NCBI GenBank assembly: GCA_030403585.1
Contig: JAUEPE010000044.1
Coordinates: 1 to 54,299, forward strand
From: Frankia sp. RB7
GTDB taxonomy: Bacteria > Pseudomonadota > Alphaproteobacteria > Rhizobiales > Xanthobacteraceae
Direction of reading: 5' to 3'
Length of the DNA: 54,299 bases
The position numbers were made by a program, and so were the translations under genes. The notes beneath the pieces are model-generated. The model did not search any database, was not told where the DNA came from, and saw only the letters and a list, made by a program, of their open reading frames with translations. Shown one piece after another: positions 9,317-18,027 of the stretch (positions within the stretch are counted from its first letter, which is position 1; each line of letters begins with the position of its first letter).

Positions 9317-10590
9317 GTTCGGCGATCGACCCGCGACTGCAACGCCTGCTCGGCGGCGATCACCTTGCCTCGCTGCGTAAGCGCCTGCGTTTGCGGTTCG
9401 AACGAGCACCGCTCGACGCCGCGGTCGAAGGCTTTCGCATCGGCCAACTCACCGTGGACGAACACGCCGCGCTGGCCTCCCTGCTTGGTCGGTCGCCCCG
9501 CTATGCCAGTTCCCTGCAAGTTGACGTTGGCCGTATCGACATCGCGTTCAGGAATGCCGGCATTGCGGTCTCGCTGCGCGATGCACTCGAGCAACTCGAC
9601 GGTCCGATTTCGCATCTCGCCACAGTGCGTTTGGCGGCACAAACGATGTGGTCCGATGTGCTGGATAAATGCACGCACGACTCATTGGTCGAATTGCTGA
9701 GAACAGCCGCGGGCATGGGATTGCTCAAGCGGCTTGCGCGGCAGAACGCGACGGTGGCACTCCAGGTCTGCCGCCATGTCGAAGCCATATTGGAGCGCCT
9801 GCCCGCGAGCGGCATGACACGTTCGCAATTGGCCGCCGAGGTGCTGGGCGACGCCCATGCACTTGATGGTGGTCAGCCGGCGGCGACCATGGTCCTGACA
9901 ATCTGGCGTCAGTCGATCGCTCGGGTTGGTGGCAAGGATGATGTTGTCGATCCAACGGAAGACAAAGAGCTGGAGTTGGCCGGTCGCGTAGAGCGCGACC
10001 GTGACGTTTGGGCAAGGGCCGGAGTGCTGGTCAATGAATTGGCGCGACCGGTGTTATTTCTGAACCTGCCCATACGCGGCACGGTGGCTTACTATCGGCC
10101 ACCGGGAGAACCCACCTATGCTTCGTTGCGGTCGCTGCTGCGCTCTCCGCAGCCCTGGGACGTAGCGGATCGCAAGGTCTATGTCTGTGAAAACCCGAAT
10201 CTGGTAGCCATCGCTGCGGATTACTGGGGCGCCGACTGCGCACCGCTGGTCTGCACGGACGGCATGCCCGCCGCCGCGCAGCGATGCCTGTTGTCGCAGC
10301 TGACCAAAGCACGAGCGCAGCTTTGCTATCACGGTGATTTCGATTGGCCGGGCGTAAGAATCGGCAACCACGTAATGCGCGAGCACGGCGCGCAATCCTG
10401 GCGCTTTGATACGGGAGATTACGAGGCTGCCGCAGCAGGCGCACCGGATATGGGACGGACCCTAACTGGTAAGGCTGTTCGTGCGATCTGGGACGACGGG
10501 TTGATGGCAGCGATGCAGCGTCATCGTCTCTCGATTGCAGAAGAAGCTCTTGCGACCTCACTTTTGAAGGATCTCGGGCCCGCACAGTAA
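9313..10590 (+). CDS. jetD: Wadjet type II nuclease JetD (TIGR02679, Toprim/DUF2399)
   Basis: A 425-residue protein starting at the ATG that overlaps the jetC stop (ATGA). The C-terminal half is a Toprim-type fold as in topoisomerase VI subunit A. The acidic E293 sits in VYVCENPNLVAIAA, and D342/D344 sit in YHGDFDWPG; both motifs are intact. In the Wadjet system JetD is the metal-dependent nuclease that cuts plasmids captured by the JetABC motor. The N-terminal region (about 1-200) corresponds to the arm and DNA-binding part. It is the last gene of the operon and no obvious hairpin follows it. Intact catalytic residues here and in JetC suggest a working system. Confidence 0.92.
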   Translation: MSSAIDPRLQRLLGGDHLASLRKRLRLRFERAPLDAAVEGFRIGQLTVDEHAALASLLGRSPRYASSLQVDVGRIDIAFRNAGIAVSLRDALEQLDGPISHLATVRLAAQTMWSDVLDKCTHDSLVELLRTAAGMGLLKRLARQNATVALQVCRHVEAILERLPASGMTRSQLAAEVLGDAHALDGGQPAATMVLTIWRQSIARVGGKDDVVDPTEDKELELAGRVERDRDVWARAGVLVNELARPVLFLNLPIRGTVAYYRPPGEPTYASLRSLLRSPQPWDVADRKVYVCENPNLVAIAADYWGADCAPLVCTDGMPAAAQRCLLSQLTKARAQLCYHGDFDWPGVRIGNHVMREHGAQSWRFDTGDYEAAAAGAPDMGRTLTGKAVRAIWDDGLMAAMQRHRLSIAEEALATSLLKDLGPAQ

Positions 10591-11134
10591 CGGTTCGTGG
10601 CTGTATTCTGAACGGTGGCGGAATGGTGCCCCTGATTGGAATCGAACAACGGATGCAGAACCTTGTTCGCAGACGTGGCGTGATCTCTCAACCGGAACCG
10701 AGCTTCGTTCTTGGCCAGATGCCGCCTCTGCGCGAAACCTGACAAGAGAAAGCGCAACCTTACGGCGCCCCCTTCCGTCGGTTGAATAATTGGTCCGAGT
10801 AATCCAGCTCCGGGTGAAAACCGCTAAGTATGCAACGTCGGTCCCGAACAGGTTAATCAAACACCCAACTGTTTCAGGAGGATTTCACGCGCATCAAATC
10901 GATGTTCGGCATCCCGAACTTCGCGGGACGTTGATTGCTTCACGCCTTTTTAGCAATTCGGATTTACTGTGGAATTCATGTTTAAACAGATTGCGATATG
11001 ACTGTTTGCCGCCTGCTTCCTCTCCCAGGTCGATCGAATGGTCAGTGATGGGCGGTACAGTGCGGGCGCGACCAAATTTGTCGCTCCGTTGCCCTTGGAT
11101 TTGGGTGGTGACGGCACGGTCTAGGATTGAAAAC
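10591..11134. other. Gene-poor stretch after Wadjet
   Basis: I see no convincing gene here. The only notable item is a tRNA-3'-end-like fragment at 10624-10652. Reading frames on both strands lack family-like sequence and usable ribosome-binding sites. Confidence 0.5.
10624..10652 (-). repeat. tRNA 3'-end-like fragment, possible attachment-site remnant
   Basis: Read on the minus strand this stretch gives a T-loop-like TTCGATTCC, then CAATC, then AGGGGCACCA. That is the layout of the last 25-30 bases of a tRNA including a CCA end. The 5' part of the T-stem is imperfect and no anticodon or D arm follows, so it is not a gene. Tyrosine integrases often duplicate exactly this part of a tRNA at island borders. 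It lies 34 bp beyond jetD. I could not find a second copy in the window. Confidence 0.35.
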
Positions 11135-11332
11135 ATGTCAATGAAGGACAGTCGGCAGAACGATCTACAGGTAAATATTGGGTGGCTACGCCAGGACATT
11201 GAAGATCGAGAGTCCCTGCTCGAAGTCCTTGAGCGAGACGGTCACAACGTGAGCGATCAGGAAGCCGTCCTTCAAAAGGATAGGTCGCAGCTCGCCGTCA
11301 TGATCTCCCGTCACCTGGCCCTGCTGATTTAG
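11135..11332 (+). CDS. Small charged helical protein, unknown
   Basis: A 65-residue protein starting MSMKDSRQNDLQ and ending RHLALLI. It is strongly charged and predicted helical, with heptad-like spacing in LRQDIEDRESLLEVLERD. Similar short coiled-coil proteins are common in Bradyrhizobium, but I cannot name a family. The reading frame is open further upstream, but that part lacks protein-like composition, so I take the ATG at 11135. It is a lone gene between the Wadjet block and an IS5 relic. Confidence 0.45.
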   Translation: MSMKDSRQNDLQVNIGWLRQDIEDRESLLEVLERDGHNVSDQEAVLQKDRSQLAVMISRHLALLI

Positions 11333-11344
11333 GTGTGGCGCGGA

Positions 11345-12000
11345 CTAATTAGCACGCAGCCAAATTCGGGTTGATGCGAATTTGACGAACGCCAGATAGT
11401 TAGCTGCGAGTTTGTCGTATCGGGTCGCGACACGCCGACACTGCTTGATCTTGTTGAAGAACCGTTCGGCCAGGTTGCGTGAACGATGCAGATACGGGCT
11501 GAAGCAGATCGGGTCTTTGCGATTGCGTTTCGGCGGAATTTTCGCCCGTGCTCTCCTGCTGGCCAACAAGCTCCCTGATTCAGTCGGCGTCGTAACCACG
11601 ATCTGTCAGCACCATCGTTTGGGGTAGCAAGGCGCTGAGCAGAGCCGAACGTAGCCGGTTGTCATGCGCCTCGCCGGGGGTAAGAGCGAGATGGACCGGC
11701 CGGCCGTGGACGTTCACCACCGCGTGAATCTTGCTGGTCAGGCTGCCTCGCGAGCGGTCCATGCCTCGGTGATTTTTGTCGGCCACGAAAGCCCCGTGCT
11801 GGTGCACAGGGACGACGGAGGTATCGATCACCTGCACTGCCGCGTCGTGACTGGCAGCCAGCACATCCATGATTCTGTCCCAGACGCCAGCTCGCCGCCA
11901 TCGAACGAAGCGATTGTAACAAGAAGTACGGGGACCATAGGTTCCTGGCAGGTCGCGCGCCATGGCACGCCGGAGCGCAGACCCAAAAGATGCCATTGAG
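11345..12000 (-). pseudogene. IS5-family transposase remnant
   Basis: On the minus strand, RDLPGTYGPRTSCYNRFVRWRRAGVW leads into a DDE domain with VIDTSVVPVHQHGAFVADKN and LTDRGYDAD. A frame change near 11590 is followed by AKIPPKRNRKDPICFSPY and RNLAERFFNKIKQCRRVATRYDKL, the usual C-terminus of IS5-group transposases. The start of the gene beyond about 12000 is lost, where sequence from another IS begins. It cannot encode an active enzyme. Confidence 0.8.
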
Positions 12001-12009
12001 TTCGCTCTC

Positions 12010-12600
12010 CCGAGGGAGACTTGAGTTCTAATCGAGCGCAACTTGCCAATATGGCTAACCAGGCGAAGGTCATACTGCAGACCGAGACTCTCGAGGCCGT
12101 TGCCGATCGCGGCTACTTCAGCAGCTCCGAGATCCTTGCTTGCCAAGAGGCCGACATCACGGTGACCCTGGTCAAGACGATGACTTCTAGCGCCAAGTAG
12201 GAAGGGCGCTTCGGCAAGCAGGACTTTGCTTATTTACCGGAGAAAGGCGCCTATCGCTGTCCGTCTGGGGAGCAACAGCCATATCGCTTTACTGGGGAGG
12301 GAGATGGCAAGCGGATAAGGCGCAACTGGACCACAGGCTGTCGAAATTGTTCGCTCAAATCCCAGTGCACGGTGCACGACAGGGCCGGAGCGGCGGATGC
12401 CTCGACGGGAGCATGAGCATCTGCTCGATGCTGTGCAGCAGCGCCTTGATGCGAACCCGATGGCTATGCGTCGACGTCGCAAGTCCGTCGAGCATCCGTT
12501 CGGTACAATGAAAGCCCGCATGGGGCGACAAACTTCCTGACCAAGATGCTTCCGAAAGTCGCTGTCAATCGGCGTTGACCCCTTTGATCGGCGAGTCTTG
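12010..12600 (+). pseudogene. IS1182-family transposase remnant
   Basis: The plus strand carries VADRGYFSSSEILACQEADI and FAYLPEKGAYRCPSGEQQPYRF. Then come WTTGCRNCSLKSQCT and, in another frame, a decayed EHPFGTIKARMG-like segment. These are the signature blocks of the middle and C-terminal part of IS1182-type DDE transposases. In-frame stops (for example after KTMTSSAK) and frame changes show decay. It abuts the truncated start of the IS5 relic, so one element probably inserted into or deleted the other. Confidence 0.7.
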
Positions 12601-12791
12601 ATGGTAGCGATCGTTGTGAGGACGACATCGGTACTTGCAGCTGGCCGATAATTGGACAGTGTCACTTGAAGTTTGGGACGGTTCGCGTTGGATTGGATCA
12701 ATCCCCGGCGCAAAAGGTACTAATTTCGTGGCACAATTCATGCAATCAGATGGTGCCGGGATTTTGCGCGTCACCCTCTCGGGGCTGGAAA

Positions 12792-12829
12792 GCCGCCGTC
12801 TGCGCTCATTTAAGCAGGCGGCGTTTTTG
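12792..12829 (+). terminator. Rho-independent terminator-like hairpin
   Basis: GCCGCC plus TCTGC-type sequence pairs with GCAGGCGGC across a short AT-rich loop, followed by a run of five T. The shape is a good intrinsic terminator for plus-strand transcription. I see no certain gene immediately upstream; it may be a leftover of a deleted gene. Confidence 0.6.
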
Positions 12830-12844
12830 CTTCTAAGATGGAAA

Positions 12845-12873
12845 GCCCCAGCTCTGTGCAGGGAGCCGGGGCC
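12845..12873. repeat. GC-rich hairpin
   Basis: GCCCCAGCTC and GAGCCGGGGC form a 10-bp stem with one mismatch. On the minus strand it is followed by CTTTCC, a weak terminator tail. It sits 15 bases after the previous hairpin. Confidence 0.35.
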
Positions 12874-13188
12874 TCACTTCCAGAAGGTATCCGGCGAGAT
12901 GGGACGGGCCGAACCTGATAAAACTACCGCCGCCTCCTCTAATTTTCCGTTTCGACCGCCGGCCTCGCTTGACCCTAAGTTCTTAATTTGTTCCTTTAGG
13001 AGAGAGCGCATGCGCGCTCGCGGGTCAGCCGCAAGCGCAAGGAAATTCTTCAAGTCCAACGGGCCGGGATCGGGACTGCTTCGACGAAAGCTCCCTGGCG
13101 CGGATGCAGGCAAAGGTCGATGACCTCTGCCTGCACCGGGACGAAATTAAGAAGGCCTAGCCCCCGGAGACCCGTACGCACGTTCTGT

Positions 13189-13791
13189 CTAGACAGCGCT
13201 CAAGCCCTTGTCCTGGCGGCGGTAGGCAAGGAGTCCGACGCCCGCAAAGCCCAGCATCAGCATTGCCCAGGTTGACGGCTCTGGAACGGCGCTGATCTGA
13301 ACCAGCGAGAAGTCCGCCAGTTTGACGATGGTGTCTGTGCTGCCGTCCAGATTTCCAGGGGCGCCTGGTCCCACCAAGCAATAGGCCGCATCACAGGTGT
13401 AAGCCTGAAAGGGAGTACTCCCGAAAGCGTCCTCCGCAATGTTGAAAGCTTTGCCGTCTGGGCCGGCAAAGGCAATTCCATTGTAATCGACGAAGTAGAA
13501 CGGGTTTGAAGGATCAAAGTGCGTGGATGCGCTTGGATCGTAATAAAGAGTTTGATCCGGGCTCGCATACGTGTCGAGCGCATTCATCGTGTATCCATTG
13601 GCGGTGCCGTTGATCCCCGTGAGCGTGTAGATGCCGGGAGTTGCCGTTGTCTCGGCGGTCATGACGCCAGAGCCGGAGACGGATGGATCGACACCAGTAT
13701 AACTATATTGAAAGATGACCTCACTGGCATGCGCTGACGCAATTTGAGCGAGTATTGAAGTTGCGGCAATCAAATAAGCAATTGGCTTCAT
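13189..13791 (-). CDS. PEP-CTERM domain exported protein
   Basis: A 200-residue exported protein with an N-terminal signal peptide (MKPIAYLIAATSILAQIASAHA, about 1-22). A low-complexity Thr/Gly/Asp-rich body follows. The C-terminal sorting signal is VPEPSTWAM, then a hydrophobic span LMLGFAGVGLLAYRR and a basic tail. Such proteins are normally recognised by an exosortase and released or attached at the outer surface, often with exopolysaccharide. No exosortase gene is in the window. I choose the ATG at 13791 because GGGAAGG lies about eight bases upstream; a TTG two codons earlier is possible. Two cysteines near residues 130-137 could form a disulfide. Confidence 0.82.
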   Translation of the reverse strand: MKPIAYLIAATSILAQIASAHASEVIFQYSYTGVDPSVSGSGVMTAETTATPGIYTLTGINGTANGYTMNALDTYASPDQTLYYDPSASTHFDPSNPFYFVDYNGIAFAGPDGKAFNIAEDAFGSTPFQAYTCDAAYCLVGPGAPGNLDGSTDTIVKLADFSLVQISAVPEPSTWAMLMLGFAGVGLLAYRRQDKGLSAV

Positions 13792-14261
13792 ATCCAAGAC
13801 CTTCCCATTTTATCTCGACTTAATTTTCATATTCATCTCCGAAGAACCCGAGATCAACGGTCCTAGGACTTCGAAAAGGTCCTAGGACCTTGGTCTTAGA
13901 ATCGGACGAGACCACTGACCGCAACACAAAAGTGCGCTTTGATGTGCGTCGTCGAATAGAAGGACTACATCCGAAAAGCTCGAGGAAGCGTGGCTGGTGC
14001 CGAGGCAAATCGGGCGCGTGGAGGTCCCAGAGACTTGCCATGAGCTGACAGTACCCGTCGCCCACGGTTGGGCCGCGATCCTCGTCGTGGTAAGGAGTAA
14101 CGCGGCGAAGGGGGCTCCTATTCTCGGCGAGGAACCAGCGACGATTTTCGCGCATCTCAAGTTGTTTATTTTGCAATCTCGAATGATCTGGATTTTAATC
14201 AGCAGATTGGCGCGAATCTCGGCGCACGATCGTTTCAGCAGGCATTGCAGTTGACGCCGTC
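13792..14261. other. Intergenic region between PEP-CTERM gene and NarL regulator
   Basis: About 470 bases between divergent genes. It contains the tandem palindromes at 13860-13891, 65-100 bases upstream of the PEP-CTERM start. No protein-like frame is convincing. Confidence 0.5.
13860..13891. promoter_or_regulatory. Two tandem palindromes, putative operator
   Basis: GTCCTAGGAC occurs at 13860-13869 and again inside the 16-bp perfect palindrome AAGGTCCTAGGACCTT at 13876-13891. The centres are 19 bp apart, close to two helical turns, so dimers could sit on the same face of the DNA. Its position upstream of the PEP-CTERM gene and beside a NarL-type regulator suggests an operator. The binding protein is not shown by the sequence. 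Confidence 0.55.
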
Positions 14262-14900
14262 ATGAAATTTCTGATTGTTGATGATCACTCCATTTTGCGG
14301 GCCGGCATCAGCGTACTTCTGAAGCAGGAAAATCCCGATGCGGTGGTCGTCGAAGCCAGCGATGGGGAGCAGGCCCTGGCGCTTGCCGAAGCGCAGCCCG
14401 ACCTTGATGCGGTTCTGCTTGATCTTCAGATGCCGGGTGTCGGTGGGCAATCCGTGCTAGAAGAATTCGGGCGACGATTTCCTGGATTGCCCGTTGTCAT
14501 TCTCACGTCGACGGAAGATCCGGAGGAAGTCCGAAAGTCGCTGAGCAGCGGCGCGTTGGGTTACGTGCCCAAGTCTGCGAGTTCTACAACACTCATTGGC
14601 GCCCTGAAGCTCGTCTTGCAGGGCGATGTCTACGTTCCGCCTCTCATGCTCAACGAGCGGCCGCGCGAGATTCCGACCAACCCGCCGGCAGCTTCTTTGC
14701 GGCGGCTTACCCAACGTCAGTCTGACGTGTTGCGCCTCGTCCAGCGCGGCATTTCGAACAAGCTGATCGCGCGCGAGTTGGGCTTGTCGGAGAAGACCGT
14801 CAAGGTTCACGTTACGTCGATCCTGAAGGCATTGAACGTCACCACTCGAACGGCGGCAATCACCGCCGTGCAAGAGCTTTTAAAAACCAGAGAAAAGTAG
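14262..14900 (+). CDS. NarL/FixJ-type response regulator
   Basis: A 212-residue two-domain regulator. The receiver domain (about 1-115) has the acidic pocket D7/D8, phospho-acceptor D54 in VLLDLQMPG, the switch threonine in VVILTSTED and the lysine in GYVPKSAS. The C-terminal LuxR-type helix-turn-helix (about 147-205) reads LTQRQSDVLRLVQRGISNK then ELGLSEKTVKVHVTSILKAL. The protein should bind DNA as a dimer after phosphorylation, probably by the hybrid kinase encoded six bases downstream. A plausible target is the tandem palindrome upstream of the divergent PEP-CTERM gene, which is inference. Confidence 0.92.
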   Translation: MKFLIVDDHSILRAGISVLLKQENPDAVVVEASDGEQALALAEAQPDLDAVLLDLQMPGVGGQSVLEEFGRRFPGLPVVILTSTEDPEEVRKSLSSGALGYVPKSASSTTLIGALKLVLQGDVYVPPLMLNERPREIPTNPPAASLRRLTQRQSDVLRLVQRGISNKLIARELGLSEKTVKVHVTSILKALNVTTRTAAITAVQELLKTREK

Positions 14901-14906
14901 CGGCGA

Positions 14907-16706
14907 ATGGGAAAGCTGGCGCTTGACTACGTCGAGCCGCATTCGGCGCTGCGGCGAGGCCGAGCGGGCGCCGAACGGGTTTTCAAGACGCAGATCGAGA
15001 CGCTCTACAAGACGTCTATGCCAGGTATCCTCGGGGCGTTGGCCGGAGCGCTGATTCTCATTGGAGCCTTTGTCGCACTCGGCGATCTACGTCCCTTCCC
15101 AGGCTTTCTCTGGGGTGCGTTGCTGGGTGTTTGTGTTCTGTTTCACTTCGGACTTCGTATTTCATACGATCAAATGCCGGACCGATGGAGCGCGCAGATA
15201 TGGGGGCGACTTTTTACCCTTGCTTCGTTGCTCGATGGCCTGTGGTGGGGCGGTGCCACCATGGTTCTGCCTGCATCCGATCAATTCGACCAGCAGGCAC
15301 TGGTTATCGCGCTTGCGCTCATTGTTGCGGCAGGCGCGGTACCAGCGTTCGCCAGCCATCTTCCGGCCTTGCTCGCAATATTCCTACCGATCTCCCTGAT
15401 GTCGGCGATCGGACAGGCGGCACAGCCGGGGATACTTCATCAGGCGATTGTTCTCCTGACAGGCGTCTTCATCGTGACCATTCTCAGCCTGGGGCGACGA
15501 ACGCATACCAATTTGGTTGAAATGATTAGCCTGCGTTACGAGCGCGAATACCTCGTCGACGATCTTCGTCGCCAGATTGAATTGGCTGAGCAGGCGAACA
15601 TGGCAAAGTCGCGGTTTCTGGCGTCGGCGAGCCATGATTTGCGGCAACCTGTCCATGCGCTCGGCATGTTCGTCGGCTCTCTCGCGCGTCATCCAATGTC
15701 CGCGGAGATGAAAAGTCTGGTGGCGCATATCGAGGGTTCCACGCAGGCGATGGAAACGCTGCTGAATTCGATGCTCGACATCTCGCGACTGGATGCGGGC
15801 GTCGTCGAGCCGCGGCAGCAGATATTTCCACTTGGCCCCATGCTCGAGCGGATCGGCGCTGAGTGGGCGACAGACGCCGAGGCCAAGGGCATCGAACTTC
15901 GAATCTGCGGTACCAGTGCGTACGTAAGATCGGATCTCGTTCTGCTCGAGCGCATTCTGCGCAATCTGGTCTCGAACGCAATTAGATACACCGCTCGGGG
16001 TATCGTTCTCGTCGGCTGTCGCCGCGGTGGCGAAACTCTTAGGATTGAGATTTGGGATACCGGACAGGGCATCGCGCCCGCCGACCACCAGAGAGTGTTC
16101 GAAGAATTTTACCAGGTTGGTAATCCGGAACGTGATCGCAGCCAGGGATTGGGTCTGGGTCTATCAATTGTGCGGCGCCTCTCCAATCTGCTCGGTCATC
16201 CGATCGAACTCGTTTCGGCGCTCGGAAAAGGGTCCGTGTTTCGATTAGTCGTGGAGGCTGCGCCTCCCACGGCTCAGCCCGCCCCCGGCGCTTCAATTCA
16301 AGAGATTGGCGTCAAGACCCTTCGAGGGACGGTGATCGCAGTCGTCGATGACGACTTGTCAGTGCTTGAGGGTATGCGGACAATGCTATCCGGCTGGGAA
16401 GCTGAGGTTGTTGCCGCAACGTCTGGCGACGAACTTCTAGAGCAGTTGGGCCGGGCGGAGGTTCGTCCCGCGATCGTTCTGTGCGACTATCGGCTGCGCG
16501 CCGGCGAAGACGGAACGGAAGTGATCCTGCGCTTGCAGGGCTTGCTGGGTAACAAAATTCCGGCGATCCTGATCACCGGAGATACCGCTACCGATCGCGT
16601 TCGCCTCGCATACGACAGCGGCTTCCACGTCCTGCATAAGCCGATCGCACCGAGCAAGCTCCGTGCCTTGATCGGTAATCTCCTGATATCGTCGACCAGC
16701 AACTAG
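14907..16706 (+). CDS. Membrane hybrid histidine kinase with C-terminal receiver
   Basis: A 599-residue sensor kinase. The N-terminus has about six hydrophobic segments between residues 38 and 200, with little periplasmic sequence, so it may sense through the membrane. A short coiled coil (ELAEQANMAKSRFLASAS) leads to the HisKA box with phospho-acceptor H243 in SASHDLRQPVHALG. The ATPase domain follows, with N-box LVSNAIRYTARG, G1 DTGQGI and G2 GLGLGLSIV. The C-terminus (about 470-590) is a receiver with D527 in VLCDYRLRAGEDG and the lysine in LHKPI. The gene lies six bases after the regulator and is surely co-transcribed. The stop codon directly abuts an IS630 remnant, but the receiver looks complete. 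Confidence 0.92.
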   Translation: MGKLALDYVEPHSALRRGRAGAERVFKTQIETLYKTSMPGILGALAGALILIGAFVALGDLRPFPGFLWGALLGVCVLFHFGLRISYDQMPDRWSAQIWGRLFTLASLLDGLWWGGATMVLPASDQFDQQALVIALALIVAAGAVPAFASHLPALLAIFLPISLMSAIGQAAQPGILHQAIVLLTGVFIVTILSLGRRTHTNLVEMISLRYEREYLVDDLRRQIELAEQANMAKSRFLASASHDLRQPVHALGMFVGSLARHPMSAEMKSLVAHIEGSTQAMETLLNSMLDISRLDAGVVEPRQQIFPLGPMLERIGAEWATDAEAKGIELRICGTSAYVRSDLVLLERILRNLVSNAIRYTARGIVLVGCRRGGETLRIEIWDTGQGIAPADHQRVFEEFYQVGNPERDRSQGLGLGLSIVRRLSNLLGHPIELVSALGKGSVFRLVVEAAPPTAQPAPGASIQEIGVKTLRGTVIAVVDDDLSVLEGMRTMLSGWEAEVVAATSGDELLEQLGRAEVRPAIVLCDYRLRAGEDGTEVILRLQGLLGNKIPAILITGDTATDRVRLAYDSGFHVLHKPIAPSKLRALIGNLLISSTSN

Positions 16707-17230
16707 AGCAGATTCCGATCAGGTCGATTCCTGCGGCCATGAAGTAGTTGGCGCATTCGGTAGGGGTGAATGCTCTGTAGGCGTCGGAGATTGCGGCTTC
16801 GAGGGTGCCGACGGTGTTGGGCTGCGGCTTTGCGCAGGCTTGATCTGAACTTAGCAAAGGCGTTCTCGATCGCATTGAAATCGGGACGTATCGGGCGACA
16901 GCAGCAGAAGGCTGGCGCCGCGGCCCTCGATTGCGGCCCGGACGGCAGCGCTTTTATGTGCCGGCAGGTTGTCCATCGCGACGACGTCATCGGGATTGAG
17001 AGTGGGGACCAACACCTGTTCGACATGGGCTAAGATTGCGAGGCGTCATTGGTCCGTCGAGTGTCATCGGCGCAGTCAGGGTGGTGCAGTGGTAAAGGTC
17101 GCGGTCAGCCAATAACCACGCGGGACCGCGGCGCGGCAAGTGGCACACCGCGTTCGCAACCGAGATACCGAACGCCTCCGCCGCCGGGCGAAGTGACATT
17201 CCGCCCTCAAGAGTGGTTTCGTGAGAGACC
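16707..17230 (-). pseudogene. IS630-family transposase remnant
   Basis: Minus-strand frames give a fragmentary N-terminal helix-turn-helix (MSLRPAAEAFGISVANAV), then a block around DDVVAMDNLPAHK. This is followed by RPDFNAIENAFAKFRSSLRKAA and, after a frame change near 16820, DAYRAFTPTECANYFMAAG. These are the typical blocks of IS630-type transposases, but most of the catalytic core is deleted. The relic starts directly at the stop codon of the histidine kinase. Confidence 0.75.
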
Positions 17231-17286
17231 CGTCAGGTGTCGCCGCTCTCTAACTTGGCAAGAGGGAAGGAATAGAGCTTGTCCAG

Positions 17287-17510
17287 ATGTGCAAGGTCGG
17301 TACGGGCGGAGATCGGACGACGTCCGGTCAAATCGCGAGACCCTCGAAATGGTCGCAGGCGAAGCTTACCAAGGCTATCAAAAAAGCCAACGCAACATGG
17401 CTTGGGCCAAAGTTCTTCGCTGGCATCGAGTATCGGATCATCACGTCCGAATGCACGCCAAATTTTCTAAGCGACTCTCGAAGGGAACGTGGGGATCTTG
17501 AGTGCGTTTT
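17287..17510 (+). pseudogene. Possible DNA ligase D C-terminal fragment
   Basis: A short plus-strand stretch reads AKLTKAIKKANATWLGPKFF then AGIEYRIITSE. This resembles the last part of the OB-fold domain of ATP-dependent DNA ligase D, where a W-x-P-x-F/L block and a Y-R-x-x-T-x-(D/E)-G block occur. The sequence loses the pattern afterwards. It could be a coincidental match. No other ligase part is present nearby, so at best it is a fragment. Confidence 0.3.
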
Positions 17511-17547
17511 CCCAGGAGTCGGAGAGGGAAAATGCGCAAGGCACTGG

Positions 17548-17832
17548 CTAAGCTGGACGACGCCGAACGGCATCAGCTGCTCTACCTGGCTGATCTTGGC
17601 ACCGGCGGGTTTGGTCGTCAGTATACTCCACGCGATTGGCGATCTTTTCTGCGCGTGACCAGCCGACCGACTCTGGTGGGATCAGCGTTTGGTCTTTAGA
17701 GAGTTGAGCGGCCGAGGTGTGACCGCTCCGTTCCTTGGCATTTGTGCCGAGGCGCAAAAGTGTTGTGACGACCGCTGCAAGCAAGGTGACCCAACAACAG
17801 GCCGCAAAGAATATCAGGAGCGATTTTCGCAT
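17548..17832 (-). CDS. Small single-span membrane protein, unknown
   Basis: A 94-residue frame starting MRKSLLIFFAACCWVTLLAAVV, a clear transmembrane or signal-anchor segment (about 4-26). A polar tail follows whose last third is Arg/Gln-rich and may not be native. The ribosome-binding site is weak. The last part overlaps decayed DNA on the other strand, so the C-terminus may be an extension into non-coding sequence. Confidence 0.3.
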   Translation of the reverse strand: MRKSLLIFFAACCWVTLLAAVVTTLLRLGTNAKERSGHTSAAQLSKDQTLIPPESVGWSRAEKIANRVEYTDDQTRRCQDQPGRAADAVRRRPA

Positions 17833-18027
17833 GCCGATTCTCGCGAATGAACGGGAGCATCGCGCCGAGTGTCCTGTCGCGACGCCCTCGCCAAGTGAAG
17901 CCGGACGGTGGAATGTCCGGTGAGTGCAAACTTAGCTGTGGGGAGCGCAGCAGCAACAAAACTCGCGAATTAAGCTTGATCGCGCGCCGCGGAGTCAAAT
18001 TCGGAACCAAAGCTGAATAAGTCGGAT

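Larger units (their letters stand above)
12601..13188. other. Gene-poor stretch with two hairpins
   Basis: Open frames exist, the longest on the plus strand at 12635-13123, but none looks like a real protein. The stretch holds a terminator-like hairpin at 12792-12829 and a GC-rich hairpin at 12845-12873. Confidence 0.45.

Noticed and set aside
10624..10652. A tRNA gene
   Set aside because: Only the T-loop and acceptor-like end can be read; there is no anticodon or D arm and the T-stem is imperfect.
12635..13123. 162-residue plus-strand frame
   Set aside because: It runs through two hairpins, one a good terminator, and has no protein-like composition.
13820..14176. 118-residue minus-strand frame between PEP-CTERM gene and regulator
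   Set aside because: It covers the tandem palindromes and has no start signal or family similarity.
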